Virus record (IMG/VR): IMGVR_UViG_3300050821_003226
Location: 1-59,941 of that record
Length of the DNA: 59,941 bases
Direction: 5' to 3' (one strand)
DNA from: a virus
Shown: one piece after another, positions 7,562 through 16,838 of the stretch
Position numbering within the stretch: the first letter of the stretch is position 1
How the letters are laid out: each line of letters opens with the position of its first letter
Made by a program: the position numbers and the translations under genes
Notes under the pieces: model-generated
Told to the model about the DNA's origin: nothing
Databases searched by the model: none
The model's input: the letters and a program-made list of their open reading frames with translations, nothing else

Positions 7562-7801
7562 GTGAGGGCGACGCGACGGATGCTTCGATTGCGCGCATCA
7601 CGGCGCGAGCGTCGGCGAGCGTTCGCATGGGCCGGTCGGTTCCCGGTCCTTAAGCTCGACACGCTTCCGCTGCCGATTATCGCGGATATTCGTCGCTCAA
7701 TCTGCGATGTATTTCTCGTACTCCGCGAGAAAGAAGAGCGGCGCATAATGTACGGCGAATCGGTTGCGCGTCAGCCGCGCGGCCTCCTGTCGGGTTCATG
7801 A
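7562..7801 (+). CDS. Arg-rich hypothetical protein with MRATRRML start
   Basis: 79 residues from GTG 7562, with a purine-rich GGAAGGG upstream. The first 25 residues are strongly basic, and then a hydrophobic stretch (VLKLDTLPLPIIADIRRSI) follows. The N-terminal MRATRRMLR is shared with the 9320 gene at both protein and DNA level. The stop overlaps the TerS-like start. Function unknown; nucleic-acid binding is possible. Confidence 0.5.
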   Translation: MRATRRMLRLRASRRERRRAFAWAGRFPVLKLDTLPLPIIADIRRSICDVFLVLREKEERRIMYGESVARQPRGLLSGS

Positions 7802-8364
7802 CAGCACCGATCAGCCCCGAGGTTATGGGACGGCCACTCAAGGAGATAGACCCGGAAAAGGTCCGCGCCCTCGCGTCGATTCACTGCACGCTCGAGGAGA
7901 TCGGCGCCGTCCTCGGTTGTTCCGTCGACACGCTCGAGCGCCGTTTCGCGGACATCATTGAAAAGGGCAAGCTCGAGGGGAAGTCGTCGCTCCGTCGTAA
8001 ACAGTGGGAGGCGGCGAGCGGCCGCGACGCGAAGTACGACGATAAAGGGAACGTTGTAATGCCGGCGAAGGAACCGAATATCACGATGCTGATTTGGCTC
8101 GGGAAGCAGATGCTCGGGCAGAAGGATCAGCTGCAGCTCGAGGCCGCGGGGAAGGACGGCTCGGCGCTGGCGGCCGCGGACACGCAGGAATATGATTACT
8201 CGCAGTTGAGTGTCGACGAGCTCACGATGCTCGAGGAGCTCTCGCGCAAGGCGCTGCGCCGGGGCGCGGCGATCGGCCCGGGGCCGGTTGCGGTAGTCGA
8301 AGAGAACGGCTCGCAGAACGGGACGGCGAACGGCACGAACGGAGACGGACCGCATGACGGATGA
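7798..8364 (+). CDS. Putative terminase small subunit (HTH protein)
   Basis: 188 residues. The N-terminal helix-turn-helix is clear: KVRALASIHCTLEEIGAVLG, then CSVDTLERRFADII. A linking basic helix (LRRKQWEA) and the motif MLIWLGKQMLGQKDQ follow. This arrangement is typical of phage small-terminase or packaging-recognition proteins. The C-terminal 60 residues are Gly/Asn-rich and probably disordered. It is 14 kb from the large subunit, which is unusual, so a generic DNA-binding role is not excluded. Confidence 0.65.
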   Translation: MTAPISPEVMGRPLKEIDPEKVRALASIHCTLEEIGAVLGCSVDTLERRFADIIEKGKLEGKSSLRRKQWEAASGRDAKYDDKGNVVMPAKEPNITMLIWLGKQMLGQKDQLQLEAAGKDGSALAAADTQEYDYSQLSVDELTMLEELSRKALRRGAAIGPGPVAVVEENGSQNGTANGTNGDGPHDG

Positions 8365-8614
8365 CGAGGTCGAGCGCGTCGCGCGCGAGTACTGCCGGAT
8401 CCGTGGGGTCGACCCGGATCGCATGGTGCCGACGGGCGGGAAGCCGAACCCGCTGACCGGCCTCATGACGCTCGAGCTCCGCCATATCCCGGCATGGCAG
8501 GCGGCGAGCGAGTTCGTGCGTCAGCGTTCCGCGATGGACGACGCGTTCCTCGTCCTGAACGAGCGTATGCGCACGACGACCGACGCGAAGCTCGGCGGGA
8601 TGCGTGACGGATGA
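8354..8614 (+). CDS. Hypothetical protein, 86 aa
   Basis: Overlaps the TerS-like gene by 11 bases. Pattern: acidic N-terminal helix (DDEVERVAREYCRIRGVDPD), then helical to the end. No motif was recognised. The stop overlaps the next start (ATGA). Confidence 0.55.
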   Translation: MTDDEVERVAREYCRIRGVDPDRMVPTGGKPNPLTGLMTLELRHIPAWQAASEFVRQRSAMDDAFLVLNERMRTTTDAKLGGMRDG

Positions 8615-8943
8615 CCGTCTACCGTATCGGCGGCTTCGATGGTGCCGGCGGCCTCGAGGTGATCGTCAGTGAGATGGTTCCGCCGCCTGGCATTACGCCG
8701 GCGCCCGGCGCGGCCGCGATCGCGCGCGATAACCTCGCGGTCCTTTGCGCCGGCGGATCGCTGCTCGAGCTCGAGCGGATCCCGGCGCCGACGGTCTCGA
8801 CCGGGATGTTCCTACTCCAAGCGCACGAAGGTTTTCTCGGCCAGAAGATCGGGCCGAAAATCGTCATGCACCCGATCGTGAAGCGCCGGATCGATGCGAC
8901 GATCAACCCATTCGCGGCCTTCGCCTACATCACTGCGTCATGA
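8611..8943 (+). CDS. Hypothetical protein, 110 aa
   Basis: ATGA overlaps at both ends. Mostly beta, with PPPGITPAPGAAA and a final hydrophobic stretch (INPFAAFAYITAS). No known family was recognised. Confidence 0.5.
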   Translation: MTVYRIGGFDGAGGLEVIVSEMVPPPGITPAPGAAAIARDNLAVLCAGGSLLELERIPAPTVSTGMFLLQAHEGFLGQKIGPKIVMHPIVKRRIDATINPFAAFAYITAS

Positions 8944-9323
8944 GTACGATCGACATAACCGACGACGCCGAGCTCGAGCGCTGGATAGCGCTCCCGGTCA
9001 CGGATATCCGGACGCTCGAGGAGTGGGCGGCCGACGAAGGACGACCGATGATTTCGGCCGGAGAGCTGCTCCTGCCGCCAACCGAAGGGATTTCAATGCG
9101 CGATGCGATCGTCTCGGCGATCGACAATACACCCGCGGTTCGTCGGGTCGCGGTCAGATACGAAGGCCTCCAGCGTGATCCGGCGCAGGCCGAGGATACC
9201 GAGCATGAGGATTTCAACGACCCCGCTCTCCTTCGCACGGTCGATACGAACATCCTCGGTTATGTCGATGGCGTCAATGGTATGATCACGAAATACGAAT
9301 GGGGAGAGTCGAAGAGCGCATGA
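8940..9323 (+). CDS. Hypothetical acidic protein, 127 aa
   Basis: ATG 8940 sits in the upstream stop. Very acidic, with DITDDAELERWIALPVTDIR at the start and many Asp/Glu after it. This could be a charge-balanced partner for nucleic-acid or capsid surfaces, but nothing specific is visible. Confidence 0.5.
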   Translation: MSTIDITDDAELERWIALPVTDIRTLEEWAADEGRPMISAGELLLPPTEGISMRDAIVSAIDNTPAVRRVAVRYEGLQRDPAQAEDTEHEDFNDPALLRTVDTNILGYVDGVNGMITKYEWGESKSA

Positions 9324-9538
9324 GGGCAACGCGTCGAATGCTCCGCGCGCGGCGTCATGCGAAGGCCACGCGCCGGATGTATGGCCGTCTCTTCTTCGAG
9401 AAGAACTTCGCCGTCCGCTTCGATCTCGTCCTCGCGAATAGCTGGCGTCGCGCGGAGTTAAACATCACCATGTCGCCGTTGCGATCGCAGTTCCCTCCTC
9501 GAGCGCATCTACGCTGGCGCGGAACGGTCGCGAAATGA
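9320..9538 (+). CDS. Arg-rich hypothetical protein, second MRATRRML copy
   Basis: 72 residues from ATG 9320, overlapping the upstream stop. It opens MRATRRMLRARRHAKATRRM and is very basic. It shares its first nine residues with the 7562 gene, with mostly third-position DNA differences, so the two starts are homologous. The rest is unrelated. Function unknown. Confidence 0.5.
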   Translation: MRATRRMLRARRHAKATRRMYGRLFFEKNFAVRFDLVLANSWRRAELNITMSPLRSQFPPRAHLRWRGTVAK

Positions 9539-9912
9539 GCGAGTGCTCGAATCCCTGTGGCGGCGAGTGCTGTCGGAACTTCACCCTGACGGTCCGGCCC
9601 GAAGATCTGCCCGCGTATCTCGAGAACGCGCGCGAGGCAATGGCGGCCGGCACGGCGAATGAGTACCAGCGCGACGCCGTCTTCTGGCTCCCGCATATCC
9701 ATCCGGCGGCGCCGCACGCGGACGGGATCCCGCGCTACCGGTGCGATCTCCTCGGCGCCGACGGCCGCTGCACGATCTACGCGGCGCGGCCGCGGACGTG
9801 TCGCGAGTATCCTTCCGCCGATCACGGCGCGCGGTGCGGCGCGTGCGGCTATCAGTCGGTCGCGGGGATCCAGGAGCTCACCCTGTTGACCAAAGCGCCC
9901 GCGACAGCGTAA
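9535..9912 (+). CDS. YkgJ-type Cys-cluster protein
   Basis: 125 residues. Cys4, Cys8, Cys12 and Cys13 open the motif (CGGECCRNF), Cys70 follows, then GRCTIYAARPRTCREYPS with Cys79 and Cys89, and CGAC at 101-104. This is the YkgJ/Fe-S or zinc-chelating family signature. Such proteins occasionally ride in phages; the biochemical role is unresolved. ATG overlaps the previous stop. Confidence 0.8.
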   Translation: MSECSNPCGGECCRNFTLTVRPEDLPAYLENAREAMAAGTANEYQRDAVFWLPHIHPAAPHADGIPRYRCDLLGADGRCTIYAARPRTCREYPSADHGARCGACGYQSVAGIQELTLLTKAPATA

Positions 9913-9982
9913 GTTCGACCTCGAGAGGAACGCGCGGCGCACGTCCATCGCTCGGCGCAGGGAACGAGGAGCCGGATCGCCG

Positions 9983-11758
9983 ATGACGTTGACCTCTCGC
10001 GCGCGATCGTCGCTTCGGGTGACGAATCTCGCCGGACTCGCGGACGATCGCTTCGGCTTCGGCGCCGAGCTCTCCTCCCTCGGCCTGAACTTCGCAGGGT
10101 TGGTGTCGCCCGGCGGGCTGGGCTGCTTGATCACGGGCAGCGGCGCTCCGGTTGTTCTCGCGCCGACGCTTGATCCGATCAATGGGAATACGGACGGCAC
10201 CGGGCAACCGCGACAGGACTATTCCTCTACAGTCGGCGGTGACGCCAACACGGTCACGGGAGCGAATCTCGCGCTCGTCACACTTACCGTCGGCGGTACG
10301 TCCGCGACGATCCTGTCGCAGGGCGCGAACTTCGTCACCTTCGTGATGCCCGCGAAGACGGCGAATGCGGGCTACGACATCGTCGTCACGAACATATCCG
10401 GAAGTGCGACGCTGGCGGCGGCGATTGAGTACCTGCCCGCGTTCGCGACCGTGATTAGCGAGGCGTTGCCGGAGGAAGGTTCGTTCGGCGCGTTCGTTCC
10501 CAATCCGAGCTTGCAAGGCGTGACGGCGATCGTGCGCCCGGCCTCGCCGTGGGTCGGCACGCACGCGGTGCAGTGCAGTTCGACGCTGACGGGAAGCGAC
10601 GTAACGGGCGTGCAGCTCAACTCGGCGCCGTTTTCCGTTTCGGGCACGAATGGCATCTACACGGAAAGCGTCTATACGCTCGGCGCGACGACGCTCGCGA
10701 ACAATCCGCACCAGATCAAGCTGCACCTCACGCGAGTTAATAACGTCGAACCCGGGGGCACGATTGACGGGCCAGGCACGGACTATCCCGGCGGTGGGGC
10801 GAATAGCCTGAACATCATGGAGGACTTCGACCCTCTGTCGTTGCTCAGTGCTACGGGGGTTGGGTTCGGCGATGGTGTTTTCGTCAGAGTGCTAACGTGG
10901 TATTTCTGGGACGGCGCGGCCGGACACATGCGGAAATGGGTTAACGGAAAAAAGATCACCCTCGCCGCGTTTGTCGGATCCACGGCGTTGAGCGCGAGCA
11001 GCAACTTCTCCGTGGCGATGGGGGAGGATTACTGCAAGACGCCGACAGGGCCGATTGCGGTGATTCTCGGGCGCGCTGGCGTGTGGGATGGCTGCCCGCT
11101 CCAGCCAACCCCGATTGCGCCGGTCGTACCGGCAGTCAAGGCGTTTAGCTCATCGGCGACGCTCACGGTCGCGACGCCGTCGTCCGTCACCACGATTGCC
11201 GGCGCCGTCCCTGCTGGTGCATACATGCGCGTCGGGTTGCGCATTGGCGGCGGCGGGATCGTCACCGTCACTTACAACAACGGTACGACCAACACAGTCC
11301 TGAAGCCGATCGGCACGCAGGGCATCGTTTCGCCGGGCGGCAATCAGTGCTACGTCTTCGCGGCGAAGAACGTCCTCGGTGCGAGCGCCGGCGTCGGCAC
11401 GATCACGGTCACGAACTCTGACAGCAACACGATTCGCGGCGCGTACCTGATCGAGACGGGACCGAACGCAATCGCGCCATACGATACGGGCAACGTCAAC
11501 CCGACGCAGATCGGCACGAGCAATACGGCGGACTGCGGGAGCTTCACCGGAAGCGGGATCAATCAGTTCTCGGGTTGCTTCGTGATGACGGACGGCGACC
11601 CTGGGACGATCACGGCGCCTGCGGGATGGACCGCGCGATCGGTCGACATTCGCACCGCATGGTTCGAGCGCATCGACTTGACGGCAACCACCGTGGACTG
11701 CCAGCCAACGTTCACGAACTCGGTCGGGTGGGTCTGCGTCGGCTGGTGTACGCAATGA
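9983..11758 (+). CDS. Putative virion fibre/adhesin with IPT/TIG-like domain
   Basis: 591 residues, GAGGAG at 9967-9972. Residues about 57-135 resemble an IPT/TIG beta-sandwich (TVTGANLALVTLTVGGT, FVTFVMPAKTANAGYDIVVT). A jelly-roll-like region with Trp/Tyr-rich strands follows, then a third beta domain from about 395 on. Gly/Ser/Thr/Ala composition and lack of catalytic motifs fit a surface structural protein. The first 30 residues are basic and could be an over-extended start. Confidence 0.6.
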   Translation: MTLTSRARSSLRVTNLAGLADDRFGFGAELSSLGLNFAGLVSPGGLGCLITGSGAPVVLAPTLDPINGNTDGTGQPRQDYSSTVGGDANTVTGANLALVTLTVGGTSATILSQGANFVTFVMPAKTANAGYDIVVTNISGSATLAAAIEYLPAFATVISEALPEEGSFGAFVPNPSLQGVTAIVRPASPWVGTHAVQCSSTLTGSDVTGVQLNSAPFSVSGTNGIYTESVYTLGATTLANNPHQIKLHLTRVNNVEPGGTIDGPGTDYPGGGANSLNIMEDFDPLSLLSATGVGFGDGVFVRVLTWYFWDGAAGHMRKWVNGKKITLAAFVGSTALSASSNFSVAMGEDYCKTPTGPIAVILGRAGVWDGCPLQPTPIAPVVPAVKAFSSSATLTVATPSSVTTIAGAVPAGAYMRVGLRIGGGGIVTVTYNNGTTNTVLKPIGTQGIVSPGGNQCYVFAAKNVLGASAGVGTITVTNSDSNTIRGAYLIETGPNAIAPYDTGNVNPTQIGTSNTADCGSFTGSGINQFSGCFVMTDGDPGTITAPAGWTARSVDIRTAWFERIDLTATTVDCQPTFTNSVGWVCVGWCTQ

Positions 11759-11973
11759 TGCCGTCCATTCCGTTCTACAACGATACGTCAAGCCAGCCGA
11801 TCAAGGCTGGCGTACCGAGCAGTGCGTATATCCTTGGTCCCGGAACGGACTATATCGCCGGCGCGCTCGAAGCGAGCGCGGCGGACATACGAGAACCGGC
11901 TCCGGGCGGACACTTCGTCGGGCAAATCTTCCGTGTTCCGTCGCCGGAACTCATTCTCTTTCCTCGAGACTGA
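11755..11973 (+). CDS. Hypothetical small virion-associated protein, 72 aa
   Basis: ATG sits in the upstream stop. It is beta-rich, with SIPFYNDTSSQPIKAGVPSS and a hydrophobic C-terminus (PELILFPRD). It lies between two structural candidates and may be part of the fibre assembly. No family was recognised. Confidence 0.5.
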   Translation: MMPSIPFYNDTSSQPIKAGVPSSAYILGPGTDYIAGALEASAADIREPAPGGHFVGQIFRVPSPELILFPRD

Positions 11974-11976
11974 CCA

Positions 11977-12447
11977 ATGCCATCCTTTGTCAAACTATCG
12001 CCGCTGTCGCCCGAAGTTACGAATCCGATTCGGAGCGAGGCGACATGGGTCGCGAGCGATAAGCAGACGGCGGGCGCGCTCGCCGCAGTCGCGGCCGCGC
12101 TCCCGGCCGTCGCGGCGAGCGGTGGCGTCGCCGCCCAACCGGCCGCGCAGCGGCACCTCTCGCATATCACGCTCTCGTTTTCGGCCGTGACAACGGCGGC
12201 CGCGGAGCTCCAGGTATGGGACGGCGACGGCACCGCCGCGGGAGACCAGCAGTTGTGGGGCGTCCAGATCGGCATCGGTGTCTTGATCGTCGAGCTCAAC
12301 TTCGAGACGCGGCCGATCCATGGGTCGCCCGGCAAGAAGATGACGATCGCACTCTCGGCGACGCCGGGCGCCGGCATCGTCGGCGAGGTTTACGCGTGCG
12401 GGTACAATACGACGCAGGGGCAGGACTCGACGATGACGGAGCATTAA
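11977..12447 (+). CDS. Putative structural protein, 156 aa
   Basis: Ala-rich helix (AGALAAVAAALPAVAASGG) followed by beta-strands such as HITLSFSAVTTAAAELQVWD and KKMTIALSATPG. The composition suggests a decoration or fibre-base protein; this is inferred from context only. Confidence 0.5.
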   Translation: MPSFVKLSPLSPEVTNPIRSEATWVASDKQTAGALAAVAAALPAVAASGGVAAQPAAQRHLSHITLSFSAVTTAAAELQVWDGDGTAAGDQQLWGVQIGIGVLIVELNFETRPIHGSPGKKMTIALSATPGAGIVGEVYACGYNTTQGQDSTMTEH

Positions 12448-12454
12448 GGAACGC

Positions 12455-12949
12455 ATGGGCACCGTCACGGCGCAGTTCGACTCCGACGTTAGCGCGGCGC
12501 CGTACTCGCGCGACTTCGCGCTGCAGGCGATCAACGACGATCCCGCCGTGACGTTGACCGTTGCCGGCTTCTTGCCCGGCGACGTGATTCAGCAGGTCTC
12601 GTTTACGGCGAAGGTGAATCCGACGGACGCCGATAACGCGCCGACGTCCGTCCAGCATATCTGGCAGCCGCCGAACGGGACGACGGGCCCGCAGGTCACG
12701 CCGGCCGACTCGAGCGCCGCGGTCTACGGGATCTCGATTCCGCTGACGCAAGCCGACTCGGTGATCCTCGCGACGCTCCACGGCTACGACGTCCGGGTCT
12801 GGATCCTCCGCGGCGGCGTGTCGATCGCGCGGACGATCCTCCGCGGCAACATCATTACCTACCTCGGGAATACGTCGCTCTCGGCGCCGGTCGGCGGCGG
12901 GTTCACGGACGAGGACGGGACCTTGCTCGTCGACGAAGGCTACGAGTAA
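12455..12949 (+). CDS. Putative structural protein, 164 aa
   Basis: Beta-rich throughout (AVTLTVAGFLPGDVIQQVSF, VRVWILRGGVSIARTIL), without membrane segments. A Gly-rich end GGGFTDEDGTLLVDEGYE is the kind of tail seen where fibre parts join. It precedes the large fibre gene by 8 bases. Confidence 0.5.
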   Translation: MGTVTAQFDSDVSAAPYSRDFALQAINDDPAVTLTVAGFLPGDVIQQVSFTAKVNPTDADNAPTSVQHIWQPPNGTTGPQVTPADSSAAVYGISIPLTQADSVILATLHGYDVRVWILRGGVSIARTILRGNIITYLGNTSLSAPVGGGFTDEDGTLLVDEGYE

Positions 12950-12957
12950 CCACGCCC

Positions 12958-15900
12958 ATGAGCTCTGCCGCGGTCAAGCCGCTCTCCGGTCTCCCCGAGC
13001 TCCTCGCGTCCGATGCGATGGCGCAGGGCGATCTCCGGTTCGTGTTGCTCAACCCGCACGATCTCTCGATCGCACCGACGGGGCGCGCGTATACGCAACT
13101 CGCGGAGCAGCTCCGGAAGATGCTCCTCGCGCCGAGCGGCGCCGGCTTCACGAACAACGATCCGCTCGTCGTCGGCCCGACGACCTTCAACGGCCTGACG
13201 TATGCGTGGCCGGGGACGCAGTCGGCGAACGCGTTCCTGAAGACGGACGGCTCCGGGAATCTTTCGTGGACGACCGTCACCGGGTCGCTCGCGACGCTCT
13301 CGGACGTCGCGCTCGGATCGCTCGCGACCGGCCAGTGGTTGTTCTACAACGGCGCGACCTCGAAGTGGAATAACTCAACGGCCACGCTGCCCACGGTGGC
13401 AACCCTCGGCGATACCCTCTACGCGAGCGGGCCGAACGCGTGGGGGCGGCTCGGCGCGGGCACGGCGTTTCAGTTCCAGCAGATGAACGCCGGCGCCTCC
13501 GCGCCGCAGTGGCATACGCTCGTCGCCGCGGATATCACGAACCCGGCCGCGCTGACGCAGGGCTCGGATACGAACGTGACCCTGACGCTCGGCGGGACGC
13601 CGGCGTCGGCGCTCCTCGCGGCCGCCTCGATCACGGTCGGATGGAGCGGGACGCTCGCCGCCGCGCGGCTGAATGCGAACGTCGTCCAGGGCTTCACGAA
13701 CGATACGAACGTGACGGCGACGATCTCGGCGCAGGTCGCGACGCTCGGCTGGAGCGGCCAGCTCGCCGTCGCGCGCGGCGGCTCCGGGCTCTCGACGTAC
13801 ATCGCGACCGGCGGCATGGCGTACGCGCTGACCGCGACGAGCCTCGGTGTCCTCGGGATCGGTGCGGCGAATACCGTCCTGACGTCGACGGGCTCGGCGC
13901 CGCAGTGGTCGACGTCGTTGACGCTGGCCGGTTCGCTCACAGCCGCGACGGGCGTCACGGTGACGGCGGGCGGCCTGACCGTCTCGAGCGGGACCAGTGC
14001 GCTGCAGGCGGTGACGGCCGCCGGCTTGGTGACGGCGAACGCAGGCGCGACGATCGCGTCGGGCCAAACGCTGACGCTGACCGGGGCGACGATCGCCGGC
14101 GCGCCGACGTGGTCGAGCAATCAGGCGATCACGCTCTCGACCGCGAGCCAGCCGAACGTCACCACAATGAGCGCGCTCGTCACCGTCGGCACCATCGGGA
14201 CGGGAACGTGGCAGGCGACGACGATCGCCGCGGGCTTCGGCGGAACGGGCCTCGCGAGCTATACGACGGGCGATACGCTCTACTTCAACTCCGGGACGAC
14301 GCTCTCGAAGCTCGGGATCGCCGCGGCGAACGCGGTCATGACCTCGAGCGGATCCGCGCCGCAGTGGAGCGCGAACCTCGCGTATGCGACGCTGCCGACC
14401 GGGAACGGATCGTGGGATACCGGCGCGGCGACGACGATCACGATTACGCGATCGCTCACGGTGTCGGGGACGCTCACCGGGACGCTGACCGGCTCGATCA
14501 CCGGGAACGCGGCGACGGCGACGAAGCTCGCGACGGCGCGGAATATCAACGACGTCGCCTTCGACGGGACGGGCGATATCACGGTCACGGCGGCCGCGGG
14601 GACGCTGACGGGCGCGACGCTCAACGCTACGGTGACGGCGTCGTCGCTGACGAGCTTCGGGACGATCGTCTCCGGCGCGGTGCCGGCGTCGCTCGTGACG
14701 GCCGGGACGTTCGGCGCGGGTCTCTATGCGTTTGCGTTCGCCGCGGCGACGAACGACGCGGATCACACGTCGCTCCAAGTGAACTCGGGATCGGACGGCA
14801 CGCTCGGTCCGCTCGGCTTCTCGGTGGTCTCGCATCCTTCGGCGACGGCCGGCAGCCGGTATGTGCAGCTCCTCGTCGGCGACAACACGGGATATCGGAC
14901 GCTTAAGATCGACGCCGGCCTGATGATCATCGGCGGAACGAGCGCCGGCGGCCTGCTCGTCGGATCGGACCCGGGCGGCGCGCAGGCGTTCCGCGTCGGC
15001 GGGTCGGCGCATATCGGCGGAGCGGTGACGCTCGACGCTGCACTCGGGGCCGCTGGACTGATCACTGCCAGCGCAGGGCTCACGGTCGCGAGCGGCCAGA
15101 CGTTCACGATCACGGGCGGCACGATCGCCGGCGCGCCGACGTGGAGCTCGAGCCAGGCGATTACGTTGTCGACCGCATCGCAGCCGAACGTCACGACGAT
15201 GGCGGCGCTTGTTACCGTCGGAACCATCACGACTGGCGCGTGGAACGCCGGCGCGATCACGACGAACGGGCGCGTTACATCGACGCAGGTCGGCGGCGGC
15301 GCGTGGCTGGTGAATGTCTCGAACACGACGGGCGCCGTCTACGGGACGTTCACGAATACGGGCGGGAGCATCGACTTCGGCGTCGAGTCCTCGGTCGGCG
15401 GTTCCATCGCGACGGGCGCGTCGGCCTACGATACGGTCATCGCGAATACGAACGCGAGCGGCCTTTCCTTCGCGACGAACTCCGTCGTCCGCGGTCGCTT
15501 CGATGCGTCGGGCAATCTCACCGTGGGCGCTTCGTTCACCCTCGGGGGGACGCTAATCGTCGGTTCCGATCCTGGCGGCGGACAGATCGGCCGCATCGGC
15601 GGCGACTTCCACGCGAGCGGCGTCGGTACGTTCAACGGCGGACTCAATCTCGGCGGCGCGATAGTCAACGTGATCGGCGCCGGACTGCAGATGGATTGGA
15701 CGACGCTCGGAACGGGCATCGGCTACATGCGCGCCGTTACGACGGGCGCGAACATGCGCCTCGGCGTCGAGGGATCCGCCGGCGGAGCGATCTTGACGAG
15801 TGCGCCGGCGTACGCGGCCGTCTTCGGCACGGAGAACGCGACGGCCGTCGTACTCGGGACGAATGGCGGCGCGAACCTAATCATCGCCAGCGGCGGTGCG

Positions 15901-16830
15901 ACGAGCCTCACCAGCTCGAGCGGACAGGCGTTCACGATTGCGTCGACGGCCGCGAACGGCATCTACACGACGTACTTCAATGGCGCCTCTCCGGTCGGAG
16001 ATATCGGAAGCGCGAAGCAGGTCACGGGCGGCACGCTCGCCGATTTCGCGATCGCGGCGCGTAGCGGCGGACAGCTCATTCTCTGCACGCAGGGAAGCGT
16101 CCCGGCGCTAACGATCGCATCGGGATCTACCGCGGTCACGCTCGCGTCGACGCTGACCATCGGCGGCGCATTGTCCGGCGTCACGACTCTGGCGATGGGC
16201 GGCGCGCTCTCGGGCGTGACCACGCTCACGACCTCGAGCACGATCAACGGCCAGACGGTAAGCGCGACGGCCGCGTTCACCGGAACGATGACGATCGCGA
16301 CGTCGCTCGTCATTGGCTCCGACCCGGGCGGTATCCAGCAGGTCCGCATCGGCTCGACGCTTCATGTCGGCGGCGGCGTCACGTTAGACTCGACGCTCGT
16401 AACCGGCGCGATCAACGGACAGACGATCAGTTCGACGGCCGCGTTCACCGGGACGGTCGGCGTTGCTGGTCTCATAACCGGCGCGACGGGGGCGGCCCTC
16501 GCGACCGGTACTATGCAGATCGGCGGCAACACGCAGGCGACGGGGACCGGTGCGGGGATAAATCTTTTCACGCTTCCGGCGAACAATGGTACGCTCATCG
16601 TCTTCGTCGCTGGCAAAGACGCGAGCGGTTCGCCCTCGAACGCGTTCCTCGATATCGTCGTCGTCAACTCGAGCGGCGCGACCGGGACGCCTCACGCCGT
16701 GACGTCGACGACGACCGTCGGATCGCCGGGCGCGCGGACATATACCGACGTAACGGGCAACTTTCGCCTCGCGATCGCCAGCGGCATCAACTGGTGGATC
16801 GACTTTAGCGTCATGCAACTCGGCAGCTAA
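12958..16830 (+). CDS. Large repetitive tail-fibre-like protein
   Basis: 1290 residues, very rich in Gly/Ser/Thr/Ala with regular short beta repeats. The N-terminus (to about residue 70) looks like an attachment region. Recurrent motifs: GWSGTLAAARLN and GWSGQLAVARGGSG; GSAPQWS (two copies); a roughly 60-residue block encoded at 14034-14210 and again at 15062-15243; and three GSDPGG blocks at 14953-15024, 15552-15615 and 16307-16376. The C-terminus ends in a compact beta domain, likely the tip. It probably determines host attachment. No enzymatic motif was seen. Confidence 0.75.
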   Translation: MSSAAVKPLSGLPELLASDAMAQGDLRFVLLNPHDLSIAPTGRAYTQLAEQLRKMLLAPSGAGFTNNDPLVVGPTTFNGLTYAWPGTQSANAFLKTDGSGNLSWTTVTGSLATLSDVALGSLATGQWLFYNGATSKWNNSTATLPTVATLGDTLYASGPNAWGRLGAGTAFQFQQMNAGASAPQWHTLVAADITNPAALTQGSDTNVTLTLGGTPASALLAAASITVGWSGTLAAARLNANVVQGFTNDTNVTATISAQVATLGWSGQLAVARGGSGLSTYIATGGMAYALTATSLGVLGIGAANTVLTSTGSAPQWSTSLTLAGSLTAATGVTVTAGGLTVSSGTSALQAVTAAGLVTANAGATIASGQTLTLTGATIAGAPTWSSNQAITLSTASQPNVTTMSALVTVGTIGTGTWQATTIAAGFGGTGLASYTTGDTLYFNSGTTLSKLGIAAANAVMTSSGSAPQWSANLAYATLPTGNGSWDTGAATTITITRSLTVSGTLTGTLTGSITGNAATATKLATARNINDVAFDGTGDITVTAAAGTLTGATLNATVTASSLTSFGTIVSGAVPASLVTAGTFGAGLYAFAFAAATNDADHTSLQVNSGSDGTLGPLGFSVVSHPSATAGSRYVQLLVGDNTGYRTLKIDAGLMIIGGTSAGGLLVGSDPGGAQAFRVGGSAHIGGAVTLDAALGAAGLITASAGLTVASGQTFTITGGTIAGAPTWSSSQAITLSTASQPNVTTMAALVTVGTITTGAWNAGAITTNGRVTSTQVGGGAWLVNVSNTTGAVYGTFTNTGGSIDFGVESSVGGSIATGASAYDTVIANTNASGLSFATNSVVRGRFDASGNLTVGASFTLGGTLIVGSDPGGGQIGRIGGDFHASGVGTFNGGLNLGGAIVNVIGAGLQMDWTTLGTGIGYMRAVTTGANMRLGVEGSAGGAILTSAPAYAAVFGTENATAVVLGTNGGANLIIASGGATSLTSSSGQAFTIASTAANGIYTTYFNGASPVGDIGSAKQVTGGTLADFAIAARSGGQLILCTQGSVPALTIASGSTAVTLASTLTIGGALSGVTTLAMGGALSGVTTLTTSSTINGQTVSATAAFTGTMTIATSLVIGSDPGGIQQVRIGSTLHVGGGVTLDSTLVTGAINGQTISSTAAFTGTVGVAGLITGATGAALATGTMQIGGNTQATGTGAGINLFTLPANNGTLIVFVAGKDASGSPSNAFLDIVVVNSSGATGTPHAVTSTTTVGSPGARTYTDVTGNFRLAIASGINWWIDFSVMQLGS
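14034..14210 (+). repeat. Fibre block repeat, copy 1
   Basis: Encodes a block with TLTGATIAGAPTWSSNQAIT, then STASQPNVTTM and ALVTVGTI. The same block recurs at 15062-15243 with about three-quarters identity by eye at the protein level. Confidence 0.7.
15062..15243 (+). repeat. Fibre block repeat, copy 2
   Basis: Second copy of the block: TITGGTIAGAPTWSSSQAIT, STASQPNVTTM, ALVTVGTI. Third-codon changes separate it from copy 1, so the duplication is not recent. Confidence 0.7.
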
Positions 16831-16838
16831 TCCGCGCT

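Noticed and set aside
13440-14906. Plus-strand ORF of 488 codons in another frame of the fibre gene
   Set aside because: Composition is Arg/Asp/Gly-rich and periodic, reflecting the repeated GACG/CGGC words of the fibre. It has no ribosome site.
13375-15012. Long minus-strand ORF of 545 codons under the fibre gene
   Set aside because: It is a GC-rich shadow: the product is almost all Arg/Ala/Glu/Asp/Gly, with no family signature, and it is opposite a clear gene.
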